Positions 1 through 7,390 of a stretch of 32,865 nucleotides of DNA are shown piece by piece. The first letter of the stretch is position 1. Each line of letters starts with the position of its first letter. A program made the position numbers and the translations under genes. A model generated the notes under the pieces. The model was not told the DNA's origin. It was given only the letters and a program-made list of their open reading frames with translations, and searched no databases. Origin of the DNA: Nocardia cyriacigeorgica (GTDB lineage Bacteria > Actinomycetota > Actinomycetes > Mycobacteriales > Mycobacteriaceae). The stretch covers positions 1-32,865 of the forward strand of contig NZ_JAAGUY010000040.1 in NCBI RefSeq assembly GCF_010868145.1, read 5' to 3'.

Positions 1-2
1 CC

Positions 3-1160
3 GAACGCCCCGCAGGCACCAGAAATCCCGCCCCCGCCCCACCTCGCTACGCCCACCAAGACCCGGATTTCCACCGCCGCAGGTCCCAGCTGCCGGATTG
101 GTGGCCGCGCGCCGGCACGCCCAACCACACAACTCCACCGCAAGGTGCGAACCCTGCGCGACACACGCCGCCGACCTCGCCACCACGCGGCGACGAACAC
201 ATCACCCGCGCACCGGAATCCACGCCGCCCGCGCGTCGACCGCAGCAGCCGACCCATCCGGCGCAGCCCCAACCAACCCGGCCACCCCACCAACCAACAC
301 GTTCGCAGCACCCTCCCACGCACACGCAGCCACCGCGCCATCACAACCCGGGGCCACCGATGACCCCGCAATCAGCGCCCCCGCAGCGGCACCCGAGCCC
401 TCCGCACGTCCCGCACAACCTTGCGGCTCCCCACAGCCCACACAATCCGAACGGGAGGCAACCCCACGCGACGCCGGAGCACCGTCAGCGCAGAGGGTGG
501 CGCGACTGGTTCCGACGTGCTCCGGCACGCCCCGACATCCCGCCGAGGTCCACGGGATCGCCTGCGCACCAAGGATTTCCGCCGCCAACGCACAATCCCT
601 CACAAGGCGGGCGGCCGGACGGCTCACCAGACGCTCAACAGCCGGGTCCGTTCAACCAGGTCCCGCCGCCCCAACAGCCGAGGTTCGACACACGCGAAAT
701 GCAGGCCGAGTACCATGGCGAGCACCTGCCTGGTAACGCTCGGTGGCGAACCTCGCACGTGGCGTACTTCAATGAGGTCGACCGCCAACAGTTCCGACTA
801 TTCATCCACAACGGGCGAATATACGACGCAAATGGCCAGCTCTTCGACACCAGGCGTGCGCATTCCGCACATAGTGGCGGCGGCCGCGCCATCTTCGTCA
901 TGGATAATCAGGGAAACCTTTACGCCTCGCTACATCACGCACCCGGGCAATTCCATCACTCGAGCTTCCTCGCGGGTGGGCCGGTCGCGGGTGCAGGCGA
1001 ACTCGAGGTCATCGACGGTGTACTGCAATTGGTAACCGACTCGAGTGGTCATTATCGGCCGCCACAGCGCTACACCCACCAGGTTGTGATGAACCTGCGC
1101 AGCAGAGGTATTCCCATCGCGAACAACCAAGTGCAGTGCATGGCACGAAACTGGGACTGA
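3..1160 (+). CDS. Proline-rich protein with C-terminal IQM-like domain (5' end outside window)
   Basis: Partial gene. This frame is open without a stop from base 3, so the ATG at 360 is probably internal and at least 385 residues are visible. Visible residues 1 to about 225 are a low-complexity linker dominated by Pro, His, Gln, Arg and Thr. Residues about 228-385 form a compact domain with the motifs GEHLPGN, RAIFVMD, LYAS, FHHSSFLAGGPVAGAGE and SGHYRP. The same domain ends the next two genes. From memory, this core resembles the C-terminal part of plant IQM proteins and of some bacterial secreted or toxin-like proteins. A long proline-rich linker before a small C-terminal domain is typical of exported polymorphic toxins, so the missing N-terminus may carry an export module; that is inference. 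The domain-coding part looks less GC-rich than the flanking core genes. The biochemical function is unknown. Confidence 0.75.
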   Translation, partial: ERPAGTRNPAPAPPRYAHQDPDFHRRRSQLPDWWPRAGTPNHTTPPQGANPARHTPPTSPPRGDEHITRAPESTPPARRPQQPTHPAQPQPTRPPHQPTRSQHPPTHTQPPRHHNPGPPMTPQSAPPQRHPSPPHVPHNLAAPHSPHNPNGRQPHATPEHRQRRGWRDWFRRAPARPDIPPRSTGSPAHQGFPPPTHNPSQGGRPDGSPDAQQPGPFNQVPPPQQPRFDTREMQAEYHGEHLPGNARWRTSHVAYFNEVDRQQFRLFIHNGRIYDANGQLFDTRRAHSAHSGGGRAIFVMDNQGNLYASLHHAPGQFHHSSFLAGGPVAGAGELEVIDGVLQLVTDSSGHYRPPQRYTHQVVMNLRSRGIPIANNQVQCMARNWD

Positions 1161-1178
1161 CCGGAAGGACTTCGATCA

Positions 1179-2297
1179 ATGAATACGACCCAGTGGCAAA
1201 GTCTTGCCAATGCGGTGCTGTACAGCGTGCAGTTCGAGGAGACTCTCGATTCGGCGGTGGTCACGCGAGTCGCGGACGGATTGCTCACACGACCGCTGTG
1301 GAACCTGGCCCCGGAAGACGAGTACCAGGCACTCACCGAGGCGGTACGGGCCAGTGGTTCATTGACCCGCGAGGTCCCCACCGAGCACACCGACGCGGAG
1401 TTCCGGAGATTTCTCGGTGCAGTAATCGAGCACCTCGATTCGGCTCGCCCATGGCCGGAACCACCATTTGAACTGCTCCCGGACGAGCGCTTCGAAGATT
1501 TTATGGACGGTCATGCGATCGCGATCGCCGATCGCCCGGTGGCGACTCTCGAGGGGCTCCTCGGCAAGACCTTCATACGGCGCGAGGATATCTTCCCGGA
1601 CTTTCTGCTTCTCCGGCTGCGGTCGGGAACCGAGATCGGATTCATCTGGCCCTATTGGCGTGAAACGAACGATGTGGCGATTGTTACCCCCGATCGTGAT
1701 CGCCCGGCCATGGAGATACTGACCGAGCTCGTCCAGCACACCAATCTGGAGTCGCAGGAGATCATTCCGCTGCGGACGCCCTCGACTACGGGCGAACACA
1801 ACGCTCGATCAGCCTACGAAACCGTCCCTCTCCGGGAAGAATTCGCCGGAGAGAATCTCCCCGGGAACCGGGTATGGAACGGAAGCCAGGTCGTCTACCT
1901 CGACGAGCATGAGCGGCAGCGGTATCGCCTGCACATTCGTGATGGATTCGTGTACGACGACGAGGGGCGGCCGTTCGACACGACGGCAGCGAAGACGTTG
2001 TGGACACCGCAGGGTGGCCGAGCGATATTCACCATGGATGCCGACGGCACCCTGTACTCATCCCCGCACCATGTTCTCGGCCAGTTCCACCACTCGAGCC
2101 TCCTCGCGGGAGCCCCGGTCGCCGGTGCCGGGGAAATCGCGGCCATGAACGGCGTCGTGCAGTTGATCTCAGATCACAGCACCCACTACCGTCCTCCGCG
2201 CCACATCACCGAACAGGTCGTGGACAATCTCCGTAGCCAAGGTGTCACAATCGATGATCAGCAGGTCGAATATCACTGGGACACCGGGACATCCTGA
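1179..2297 (+). CDS. Two-domain protein: unknown N-terminal domain plus IQM-like C-terminal domain
   Basis: 372 residues, starting 18 bases after the previous stop with a GGAAGGA ribosome site. Residues 1 to about 198 form an unrecognised domain: a helical start (NAVLYSVQF), acidic helices, then FLLLRLRSG, GFIWPYW and VAIVT, and a closing segment LESQEIIPL. Residues about 217-367 are the IQM-like domain (GENLPGN 224-230, RAIFTMDADG 281-290, FHHSSLLAG 303-311, HYRPP 336-340). Compared with the first copy, SGHYRP has become STHYRP. No signal peptide or membrane segment is seen. The next gene has the same architecture and near-identical motifs, so the two are tandem duplicates. Whether the N-terminal domain neutralises, carries or senses something for the C-terminal domain is open. 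I do not recognise a named family for it. Confidence 0.85.
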   Translation: MNTTQWQSLANAVLYSVQFEETLDSAVVTRVADGLLTRPLWNLAPEDEYQALTEAVRASGSLTREVPTEHTDAEFRRFLGAVIEHLDSARPWPEPPFELLPDERFEDFMDGHAIAIADRPVATLEGLLGKTFIRREDIFPDFLLLRLRSGTEIGFIWPYWRETNDVAIVTPDRDRPAMEILTELVQHTNLESQEIIPLRTPSTTGEHNARSAYETVPLREEFAGENLPGNRVWNGSQVVYLDEHERQRYRLHIRDGFVYDDEGRPFDTTAAKTLWTPQGGRAIFTMDADGTLYSSPHHVLGQFHHSSLLAGAPVAGAGEIAAMNGVVQLISDHSTHYRPPRHITEQVVDNLRSQGVTIDDQQVEYHWDTGTS

Positions 2298-2358
2298 CGA
2301 AACCGATCGATTTCACCATGCGGGCCCTGTTCGAACCTGATCTATGGAAGGCAATGTG

Positions 2359-3465
2359 ATGACTTCGCTCTCATGGCGAGGCGTTGTCGACGCGGTTCTG
2401 TACAGCGTGCAGTTCGATGATCTCGATTCGTCGAGCACTGTGCAGAAGATCGCGGACACGATGGTGGCGCGGCCGTTTGTGGGGGTGAGCCCTGAGGAGG
2501 GGTATCGGGCGCTGATCGAGGGGTTGGATTCCGAGGATCGGCTGACGGCCTCGATGTCGACCGAGCATGGCGAAGCGGAGTTCCGGTGGTTTCTCGCGGC
2601 GGTCCTCGGGCGGCTGGACGGTATGCGGCCGTGGGCGGAGCCACCGTTTCGGTGTCTGCCCGACAGCCGGTTCGACGAGTTCGCGAACGGGTCGGCGATC
2701 GGGGTGTCGAATCGGCCGGTGTGGCGAATCGAGCAGGTGCTCGGCCGATCGTTCCAGCGGCGCAATGATTCTCAGCAGGCATTTCTACTGCTGCGATTGC
2801 GGTCGGGCGCCGAGGTCGGGTTCATTGCACCGTATTGGCCGGAGACCAGCGGCATCGCGATTCTCACCACGAGTCGTGATCATGCGGCTGCGGATGTGCT
2901 GCGCGAGCTGATCGAAGGCACCGATCTCGAACCGCGGCAGGTCACTCCGTTATTGCCGTCGGCCGACGGGCAGCGCGGGCGGTATCGCACCACGCCGATC
3001 CAGCCCGAGTTCGTCGGTGAGCATCTGCCAGGGAACGCGCGCTGGAACGGCAGCCAGGTCACCTATCTCGACGAGCGGGAGCGTCAGCCGTATCGGCTGC
3101 AGATCCGGGACGGTCGCCTCTACGACGGCCGCGGGCAGCTGTTCGACACCGCGGCCGCACGCACCCTGTGGACCCCGCAGGGTGGCCGGGCGATCTTCTC
3201 GATGGACGCCGACGGTGTCCTCTACTCCTCCCCGCACCACGTCCTCGGCCGGTTCCACCATTCGAGTTTCCTGGCCGGAGCACCGTCTGCCGGCGCAGGC
3301 GAACTCGCTGCGTCGTTCGGCGTCATCCGCGTCATCTCCGACCACAGCACCCACTACCGCCCACCCCGCCACATCACCGCCCAAGTGATCGACAGCCTGC
3401 GCCGTCAGGGTGTCGCGATCGACGACCAGCAGATCGAATACCACTGGCCCGACGATCGTCGGTAG
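2359..3465 (+). CDS. Tandem paralogue: unknown N-terminal domain plus IQM-like C-terminal domain
   Basis: 368 residues from the ATG at 2359. I prefer this over the ATG at 2344 because it has GGAAGG 8 bases upstream and makes the N-terminus align residue for residue with the previous protein (LYSVQF in the same place). It keeps both halves: an N-terminal domain with FLLLRLRSG, GFIAPYW and IAILT, and a C-terminal domain with GEHLPGN, RAIFSMDADG, FHHSSFLAGAP and HYRPP. The coding strand is visibly G-rich in the first half (many CGG, GTG and GGG codons) and C-rich in the second (ACC, CTC and GTC codons). That may reflect separate histories of the two halves or gene conversion of the C-terminal module. 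Function unknown. It ends 18 bases before the converging membrane-protein gene. Confidence 0.83.
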   Translation: MTSLSWRGVVDAVLYSVQFDDLDSSSTVQKIADTMVARPFVGVSPEEGYRALIEGLDSEDRLTASMSTEHGEAEFRWFLAAVLGRLDGMRPWAEPPFRCLPDSRFDEFANGSAIGVSNRPVWRIEQVLGRSFQRRNDSQQAFLLLRLRSGAEVGFIAPYWPETSGIAILTTSRDHAAADVLRELIEGTDLEPRQVTPLLPSADGQRGRYRTTPIQPEFVGEHLPGNARWNGSQVTYLDERERQPYRLQIRDGRLYDGRGQLFDTAAARTLWTPQGGRAIFSMDADGVLYSSPHHVLGRFHHSSFLAGAPSAGAGELAASFGVIRVISDHSTHYRPPRHITAQVIDSLRRQGVAIDDQQIEYHWPDDRR

Positions 3466-3483
3466 GTGCCGATGTGTCGTCGA

Positions 3484-4002
3484 TCAGGCGACAACATCCT
3501 GGTGTCGATCGCGGCGACGGCTGATGGCGTAGCCGATCACCGCGATGACGAGCGCGGGCGGCCAGAGCAGCACCGCGAGATAGCAGCCCGTGCAGAAGCT
3601 GTTCCAGGCCGAGCCGGGTTCGCCCGCGAACGGATCTACATTCGACCAGCGGTGGATACTCATCGCGCACAGGGCGACCAGTATCGCGGCCCCTGTGAGC
3701 GCTATGCCGCACACCAGGGCGGCGGGCACGCGGCGTCCTGCGAGGATCGGACTCCACCGGGGCACGCGATCCCCGCCGGGGCGGACCATGCGCACCACAG
3801 CCAGCGCTGCGAGCAGTTGCAGAGCCGCGAGCCCTAAGACGTAGGCCGTGCCGCCGCCCGGGATCAGTTGTTCCGCCCGCCACGCGTCCGGCGTGCCCAG
3901 GTCGAAACCCATCCCGAGAAGGATGCGCCACAACACCGTCGGCAGCGCGGCCAGACAGGCGATCCACGCAGCAACAACACCCCACCTCGGCACGGTGGCC
4001 AC
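3484..4002 (-). CDS. Four-helix membrane protein, unknown function
   Basis: About 172 residues from the GTG at 4002, which has GGGGGGA about 8 bases upstream. A longer frame to the ATG at 4065 exists, but its extra codons (AGA, CTA, ATT, AAT) look non-coding and it would start inside an operator-like repeat. Hydrophobic stretches fit four membrane segments: around VVAAWIACLAALPTVLW, VLGLAALQLLAALAVV, AALVCGIALTGAAILVALC, and CYLAVLLWPPALVIAVIGYAI, followed by a basic tail (SRRRDRHQ). An extracytoplasmic loop before the last segment contains a cysteine pair (FCTGC). It is divergent from a TetR-type regulator across an intergenic inverted repeat, so it is probably that regulator's target. I do not recognise the family. 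Confidence 0.7.
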   Translation of the reverse strand: MATVPRWGVVAAWIACLAALPTVLWRILLGMGFDLGTPDAWRAEQLIPGGGTAYVLGLAALQLLAALAVVRMVRPGGDRVPRWSPILAGRRVPAALVCGIALTGAAILVALCAMSIHRWSNVDPFAGEPGSAWNSFCTGCYLAVLLWPPALVIAVIGYAISRRRDRHQDVVA

Positions 4003-4051
4003 GATCGATTGGTCCCCCCGTCGACCTACCGACCCAACATTTAGAATTAGG

Positions 4052-4075
4052 TTTCTAGAAGTCATACTCTAGAAA
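4052..4075. promoter_or_regulatory. Perfect 8-bp inverted repeat, probable TetR operator
   Basis: TTTCTAGA, an 8-base spacer, then TCTAGAAA: a perfect palindrome between the divergent membrane-protein gene and the TetR regulator at 4091. Its position upstream of both genes suggests autorepression and control of the membrane protein. That the adjacent regulator binds here is inference. Confidence 0.6.
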
Positions 4076-4090
4076 TACCGCTAACCTGAA

Positions 4091-4753
4091 GTGGTGGCAA
4101 GACCCAAGTTCACCCAACAAGAGCTGTTGGACGGCGCCCGCGACGCGGTGCTCGAGCACGGTCTGGACGCATCCCTGGCCCAGGTGTGCGCACTGATCGG
4201 AGCACCGACGGGCTCGCTGTACTACCGCTTCGCATCACGCGATCACCTGATGGCCTCCCTATGGCTGAGGTCGATCCGGCGTTTCCACGAGGGTTATCTC
4301 GCCGCCGCGGCGACCCCGGATGCCCGGGAGGCATTGCGCAGGTGTGCAGTTCACATACCCCGCTACTGTCGCGATTTTCCCGCCGAGGCTCGGGCGATGA
4401 TGCTGTACCGGCACTCCGAGCTCGCAGTCACAGCCCCGAAGGACCTGCGAGCGGAGGTCCGGGCCGTGAACGATGAGGTGTGGGCCGCGCTGGACGATCT
4501 CGCCGGACGTCGCTATGGCACAGTCCACGACCCCGAACGGGCAGCACTCGTGCGGATGGCGGTCAGCCAGGCACCATATGGCCTAGTTCGACCGCACGTC
4601 GGCGGGCCGGTCCCGCAGGAGCTGGACGCGATCGTCGTCGCGGCAGCCGAGGGAATCCTCGAACTCGGAGACTTCGGCAGTCCACAGGATCCGAACCCGT
4701 CGGCAATGGACCTCCGGTCACTGGATGTGCAGGCACGGCCGGCGGGTCACTAA
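4091..4753 (+). CDS. TetR/AcrR-family transcriptional regulator
   Basis: 220 residues with GTG starts at 4091 or 4094; no clear ribosome site is seen, so the transcript may be leaderless or nearly so. Residues about 8-55 form the TetR-type DNA-binding domain: a helix (QQELLDGARDAVLEHG), then the helix-turn-helix ending in GAPTGSLYYRFASRDHLM, where LYYRF matches the usual recognition-helix end. The rest is a helical ligand-binding and dimer domain with no family signature that I recognise. The gene is divergent from the membrane protein and the inverted repeat at 4052-4075 lies just upstream. The C-terminal tail after about residue 200 is polar and probably disordered. The ligand cannot be read from the sequence. 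Confidence 0.85.
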   Translation: MVARPKFTQQELLDGARDAVLEHGLDASLAQVCALIGAPTGSLYYRFASRDHLMASLWLRSIRRFHEGYLAAAATPDAREALRRCAVHIPRYCRDFPAEARAMMLYRHSELAVTAPKDLRAEVRAVNDEVWAALDDLAGRRYGTVHDPERAALVRMAVSQAPYGLVRPHVGGPVPQELDAIVVAAAEGILELGDFGSPQDPNPSAMDLRSLDVQARPAGH

Positions 4754-4849
4754 CGAGCGCCCCGGATCTGCAGCGGCCGATCGAGGCTCCGCGACGCCGA
4801 ACTCAGCGAATCGAGCGGGAACCGACGGCCGGATTCGGTCCAGTTGCGC

Positions 4850-5716
4850 TTATCGCACCGCGCGCTCGCGCAGGAACTCGAGGATGTGCTGGGTCAGTTG
4901 CTCGGGCTGATCCTCCGGGAGGAAGGTGTAGGCGTCGTCGACGAATTTCAGGGTGGCGTCAGGGAGTTCGCCGGCCATACGTTCGGCGAGTGGGACGGGG
5001 AAGAGCTTCTCCTCACGGGCCCAGACCAGCAGAACCGGGAAGGTGACAGACGGGAAGCGGGTGGCGGCGTCGAGGGTGTAGCGGGAGTTGGCCGACTTCA
5101 AGAAGCGGCGGGCATCCTTGCGAATGGCGGCCGAGGTGCGGCTCGGGAGCAGGTAGGAGTCGACGATCTCGTCGGGGATCGGGCGTTTGGCGACCCAGCC
5201 GAAGGCTAACGGGAGCCGGTGCAGAGCGCGGATGCGCAAGAACTCGGTGACGGGGCGCACGGAGCCCGGCAGCTGGGCGAGCTTGCCGAGCAGGGTGAAC
5301 GGCTGGGGAAAGAACTTGTCATAGCAGTCGACCGAAGCCAGCACGACGCGGCCGATCCGCGCGGGGTTGCGGGTCATCAGAATCTGGGTGATGGCCCCGC
5401 CGGTGTCGTTGGCGACGATCGTGACGTCGGTGAGGTCGAGGCATTCCAGGAACGTGGCGATGATGTCGGCGACACCGGCCGGGGTGAGATCCGCGCCGGG
5501 CATCGCGACCGTATGCGACCCGAGGGGCCAATCCGGGGTCAGGCAGCGGTGACCGGCTGCCGCAACCTCGGGCACGACCTTGCGCCACAGATCGCCATTG
5601 ACCAGCACACCGTGTACGAAAACGACCGGTGGGCCGTCGCCGGTGTCGTGGTAGCGGATGCGCCCGGCGGGCAATTCGACGTCGTGGATCCGGCCGAGCG
5701 AAGGACTGATTCCCAT
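4850..5716 (-). CDS. Alpha/beta hydrolase with Asp nucleophile and no canonical catalytic His
   Basis: 288 residues, with GGGGAGAA upstream of the ATG. The oxyanion-loop motif HGVLVNG is at 35-41 and the nucleophile elbow VANDTGG at 101-107, giving Asp104 as expected for the haloalkane-dehalogenase and epoxide-hydrolase branch. A cap region follows (about 135-215). The late segment reads VDDAYTFLPEDQPEQL; the position normally held by the catalytic histidine (as in GHFLPED) is Thr264. I recall relatives with RTF or YTF here, so this may be a subfamily property rather than damage. The product could be a hydrolase with a changed mechanism or a binding protein. A 21-bp palindrome at 5755-5775 lies upstream, next to the stump of a divergent TetR gene, suggesting it was once regulated by that lost repressor. 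Confidence 0.85.
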   Translation of the reverse strand: MGISPSLGRIHDVELPAGRIRYHDTGDGPPVVFVHGVLVNGDLWRKVVPEVAAAGHRCLTPDWPLGSHTVAMPGADLTPAGVADIIATFLECLDLTDVTIVANDTGGAITQILMTRNPARIGRVVLASVDCYDKFFPQPFTLLGKLAQLPGSVRPVTEFLRIRALHRLPLAFGWVAKRPIPDEIVDSYLLPSRTSAAIRKDARRFLKSANSRYTLDAATRFPSVTFPVLLVWAREEKLFPVPLAERMAGELPDATLKFVDDAYTFLPEDQPEQLTQHILEFLRERAVR

Positions 5717-5754
5717 GATGATTTCTCCCCTGTGGATCGGACACCGTCACTGTT

Positions 5755-5775
5755 ACATACATGCCGTATGTATGT
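5755..5775. promoter_or_regulatory. 21-bp inverted repeat, TetR-type operator
   Basis: ACATACAT, spacer GCCGT, ATGTATGT: perfect 8-bp arms. It lies 39 bases upstream of the hydrolase start and overlaps the first codons of a truncated TetR-like reading frame. Actinobacterial TetR repressors often bind palindromes with this TACATAC/GTATGTA character. On the minus strand it overlaps a TATGTA sequence that could serve as a -10 box for the hydrolase gene. Confidence 0.65.
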
Positions 5776-5897
5776 CTACAGTCCCACGGAACCGCCCACC
5801 AGAGAAGCGACCTGGACGTCCGACCAGATCCGCGCTACCGTCACAGCAGAGGAACGAAGAGACGGGGCTCACATGGCGGTGCCAGACAACACGATGA
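5772..5897 (+). pseudogene. Remnant of a TetR-family regulator (N-terminal arm only)
   Basis: A 41-codon frame beginning MSTVPRNRPPEKRPGRPTR, which reads like the basic N-terminal arm of a TetR repressor (the R-P-G-R-P-T-R pattern that precedes helix 1), followed by SALPSQQRNEETG. It then runs out of family character and ends within the first codons of the amidase gene. No helix-turn-helix follows. The simplest reading is a deletion that removed the regulator body and joined its first ~30 codons to sequence upstream of the amidase. The operator remains in place. The alternative is a chance frame, but the combination of arm, operator and divergent hydrolase argues against that. Confidence 0.5.
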
Positions 5898-7309
5898 ACC
5901 GAGCGGGGGCGCCCGTGCGGGACCTAGGCTTGGCCGAACTGGCCGAGGCCATCGCGGGCTCGACGATCACTTCGGTGGCCGCCACCACCGACGCGCTCGA
6001 CCGCATCGAAGCCAGCCAGCCGTCACTGAACGCCTTCCGGATCGTGCGCCGGGAGCGGGCGCTGACCGAGGCCGCGGAGGCGGACCGGCGAATCGCGGCG
6101 GGTGAGCGGCTTCCGCTGCTCGGTGTGCCGATCGCGGTGAAGGACGACACCGATATCGCGGGCGAACCGACCGCGTTCGGCGCCGGTGGGGATTTCGCGC
6201 CGAAGACCGAGGACGCCGAGTCGGTACGCAGACTGCGCGCGGCAGGTGCGGTGATCGTCGGCAAGACGAACACCTGCGAATACGGACAGTTACCGTTCAC
6301 CAGCGGCGCAGCCTTCGGACACACCCGCAATCCATGGGGTCGGGCGCATACGCCGGGCGGCTCGTCCGGTGGTTCGTCGGCCGCGGTGGCGGCGGGACTG
6401 GTACCTGCCGCGCTGGGTTCCGATGGTGCGGGCTCGGTCCGTATCCCGGCCGCGTGGACGAACCTGGTCGGCATCAAACCGCAGCGTGGCCGGATTTCCA
6501 CCTGGCCATTGGCCGAGGCATTCAACGGGCTCACCGTCAACGGCCCACTTGCGCGCACCGTCGGTGATGCGGCACTGCTGCTCGACGCCGCGGCGGGTCC
6601 GCACCACGGTGACAAGCACACCCCGGCACCGCTGACCCTTTCCGACGCGGTGGGCCGCGACCCGGGTCGGCTGCGTATTGCGCTGTCGTTGAACATCCCG
6701 TTCACCGCCACCCGAACCGAACTGCACCCAGAGGTCGAGGCCGGGGTGCACCACATCGCGAAAACCCTGCGCGAGCTGGGCCATTCGGTCACGGTGACGA
6801 ACCTGCACTACGGCGTCATGATGGGCGCCTCGTTCCTGCCTCGCTCGATGGCGGGTATTCGGGCGGTGCACGACCGGATGCCCGGCGCCAGGGTCGACCC
6901 ACGCACGATCGCCAATGTGCGCACAGGTCAGCTGCTGAGCGGGCCCGCGCTGTTCGCGGCGCGCCAGGCCGAGACATTGCTGCATCGGCGGATCGGGCGG
7001 TTCTTCGATGATTTCGATGTGGTGCTCGCCCCGACGACGGCCACTCCCCCGCCGCGCGCCGAGGAGATCGACGATATCGGTGTCGTCGCCACCAACAATC
7101 TGATCACCGCCGCATGCCCGTACACCTGGCCGTGGAACGTGCTTGGCTGGCCGAGTGTCAACGTGCCCGCCGGGTTCACCGCGACCGGGCTGCCGGTCGG
7201 TGCCCAGTTGATGGGCACAGCGAATACCGAGCCGCTGCTGGTATCGCTTGCTGCGCAACTGGAATCGGAGCTGCACTGGGAGCGGCAGCGCCCAGAATCC
7301 TGGTGGTGA
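5873..7309 (+). CDS. amiA2: Amidase signature family hydrolase
   Basis: 478 residues from the ATG at 5873. The much longer open frame upstream crosses the hydrolase gene antisense and is not real. The Ser-cisSer-Lys triad of the amidase signature family is readable: Lys90 in VPIAVKDD, cis-Ser164 in PGGSSGG, and nucleophile Ser188 in GSDGAGSVRIP. The spacings (74 and 24) match the family. Most members read GTDTGGS; here it is GSDGAGS. No signal peptide is seen, so it should be cytosolic, cleaving a carboxamide whose identity cannot be read. Its position converging on era matches the M. tuberculosis order amiA2-era, which is the basis for the symbol. The stump of a TetR gene directly upstream suggests its original promoter context has changed. 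Confidence 0.88.
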   Translation: MAVPDNTMNRAGAPVRDLGLAELAEAIAGSTITSVAATTDALDRIEASQPSLNAFRIVRRERALTEAAEADRRIAAGERLPLLGVPIAVKDDTDIAGEPTAFGAGGDFAPKTEDAESVRRLRAAGAVIVGKTNTCEYGQLPFTSGAAFGHTRNPWGRAHTPGGSSGGSSAAVAAGLVPAALGSDGAGSVRIPAAWTNLVGIKPQRGRISTWPLAEAFNGLTVNGPLARTVGDAALLLDAAAGPHHGDKHTPAPLTLSDAVGRDPGRLRIALSLNIPFTATRTELHPEVEAGVHHIAKTLRELGHSVTVTNLHYGVMMGASFLPRSMAGIRAVHDRMPGARVDPRTIANVRTGQLLSGPALFAARQAETLLHRRIGRFFDDFDVVLAPTTATPPPRAEEIDDIGVVATNNLITAACPYTWPWNVLGWPSVNVPAGFTATGLPVGAQLMGTANTEPLLVSLAAQLESELHWERQRPESWW

Positions 7310-7390
7310 CGTTTCAGCGCGGCAACCAGTCCTCGATCGGGCTTGTCACCGCCCACTGCCGGAACCGGTTGTCGTATCCGTGAAGGGCGT

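Noticed and set aside
5219..5872. An upstream in-frame extension of the amidase
   Set aside because: It lies antisense to the alpha/beta hydrolase and through its operator, and adds no family sequence. The amidase domain starts normally after the ATG at 5873.
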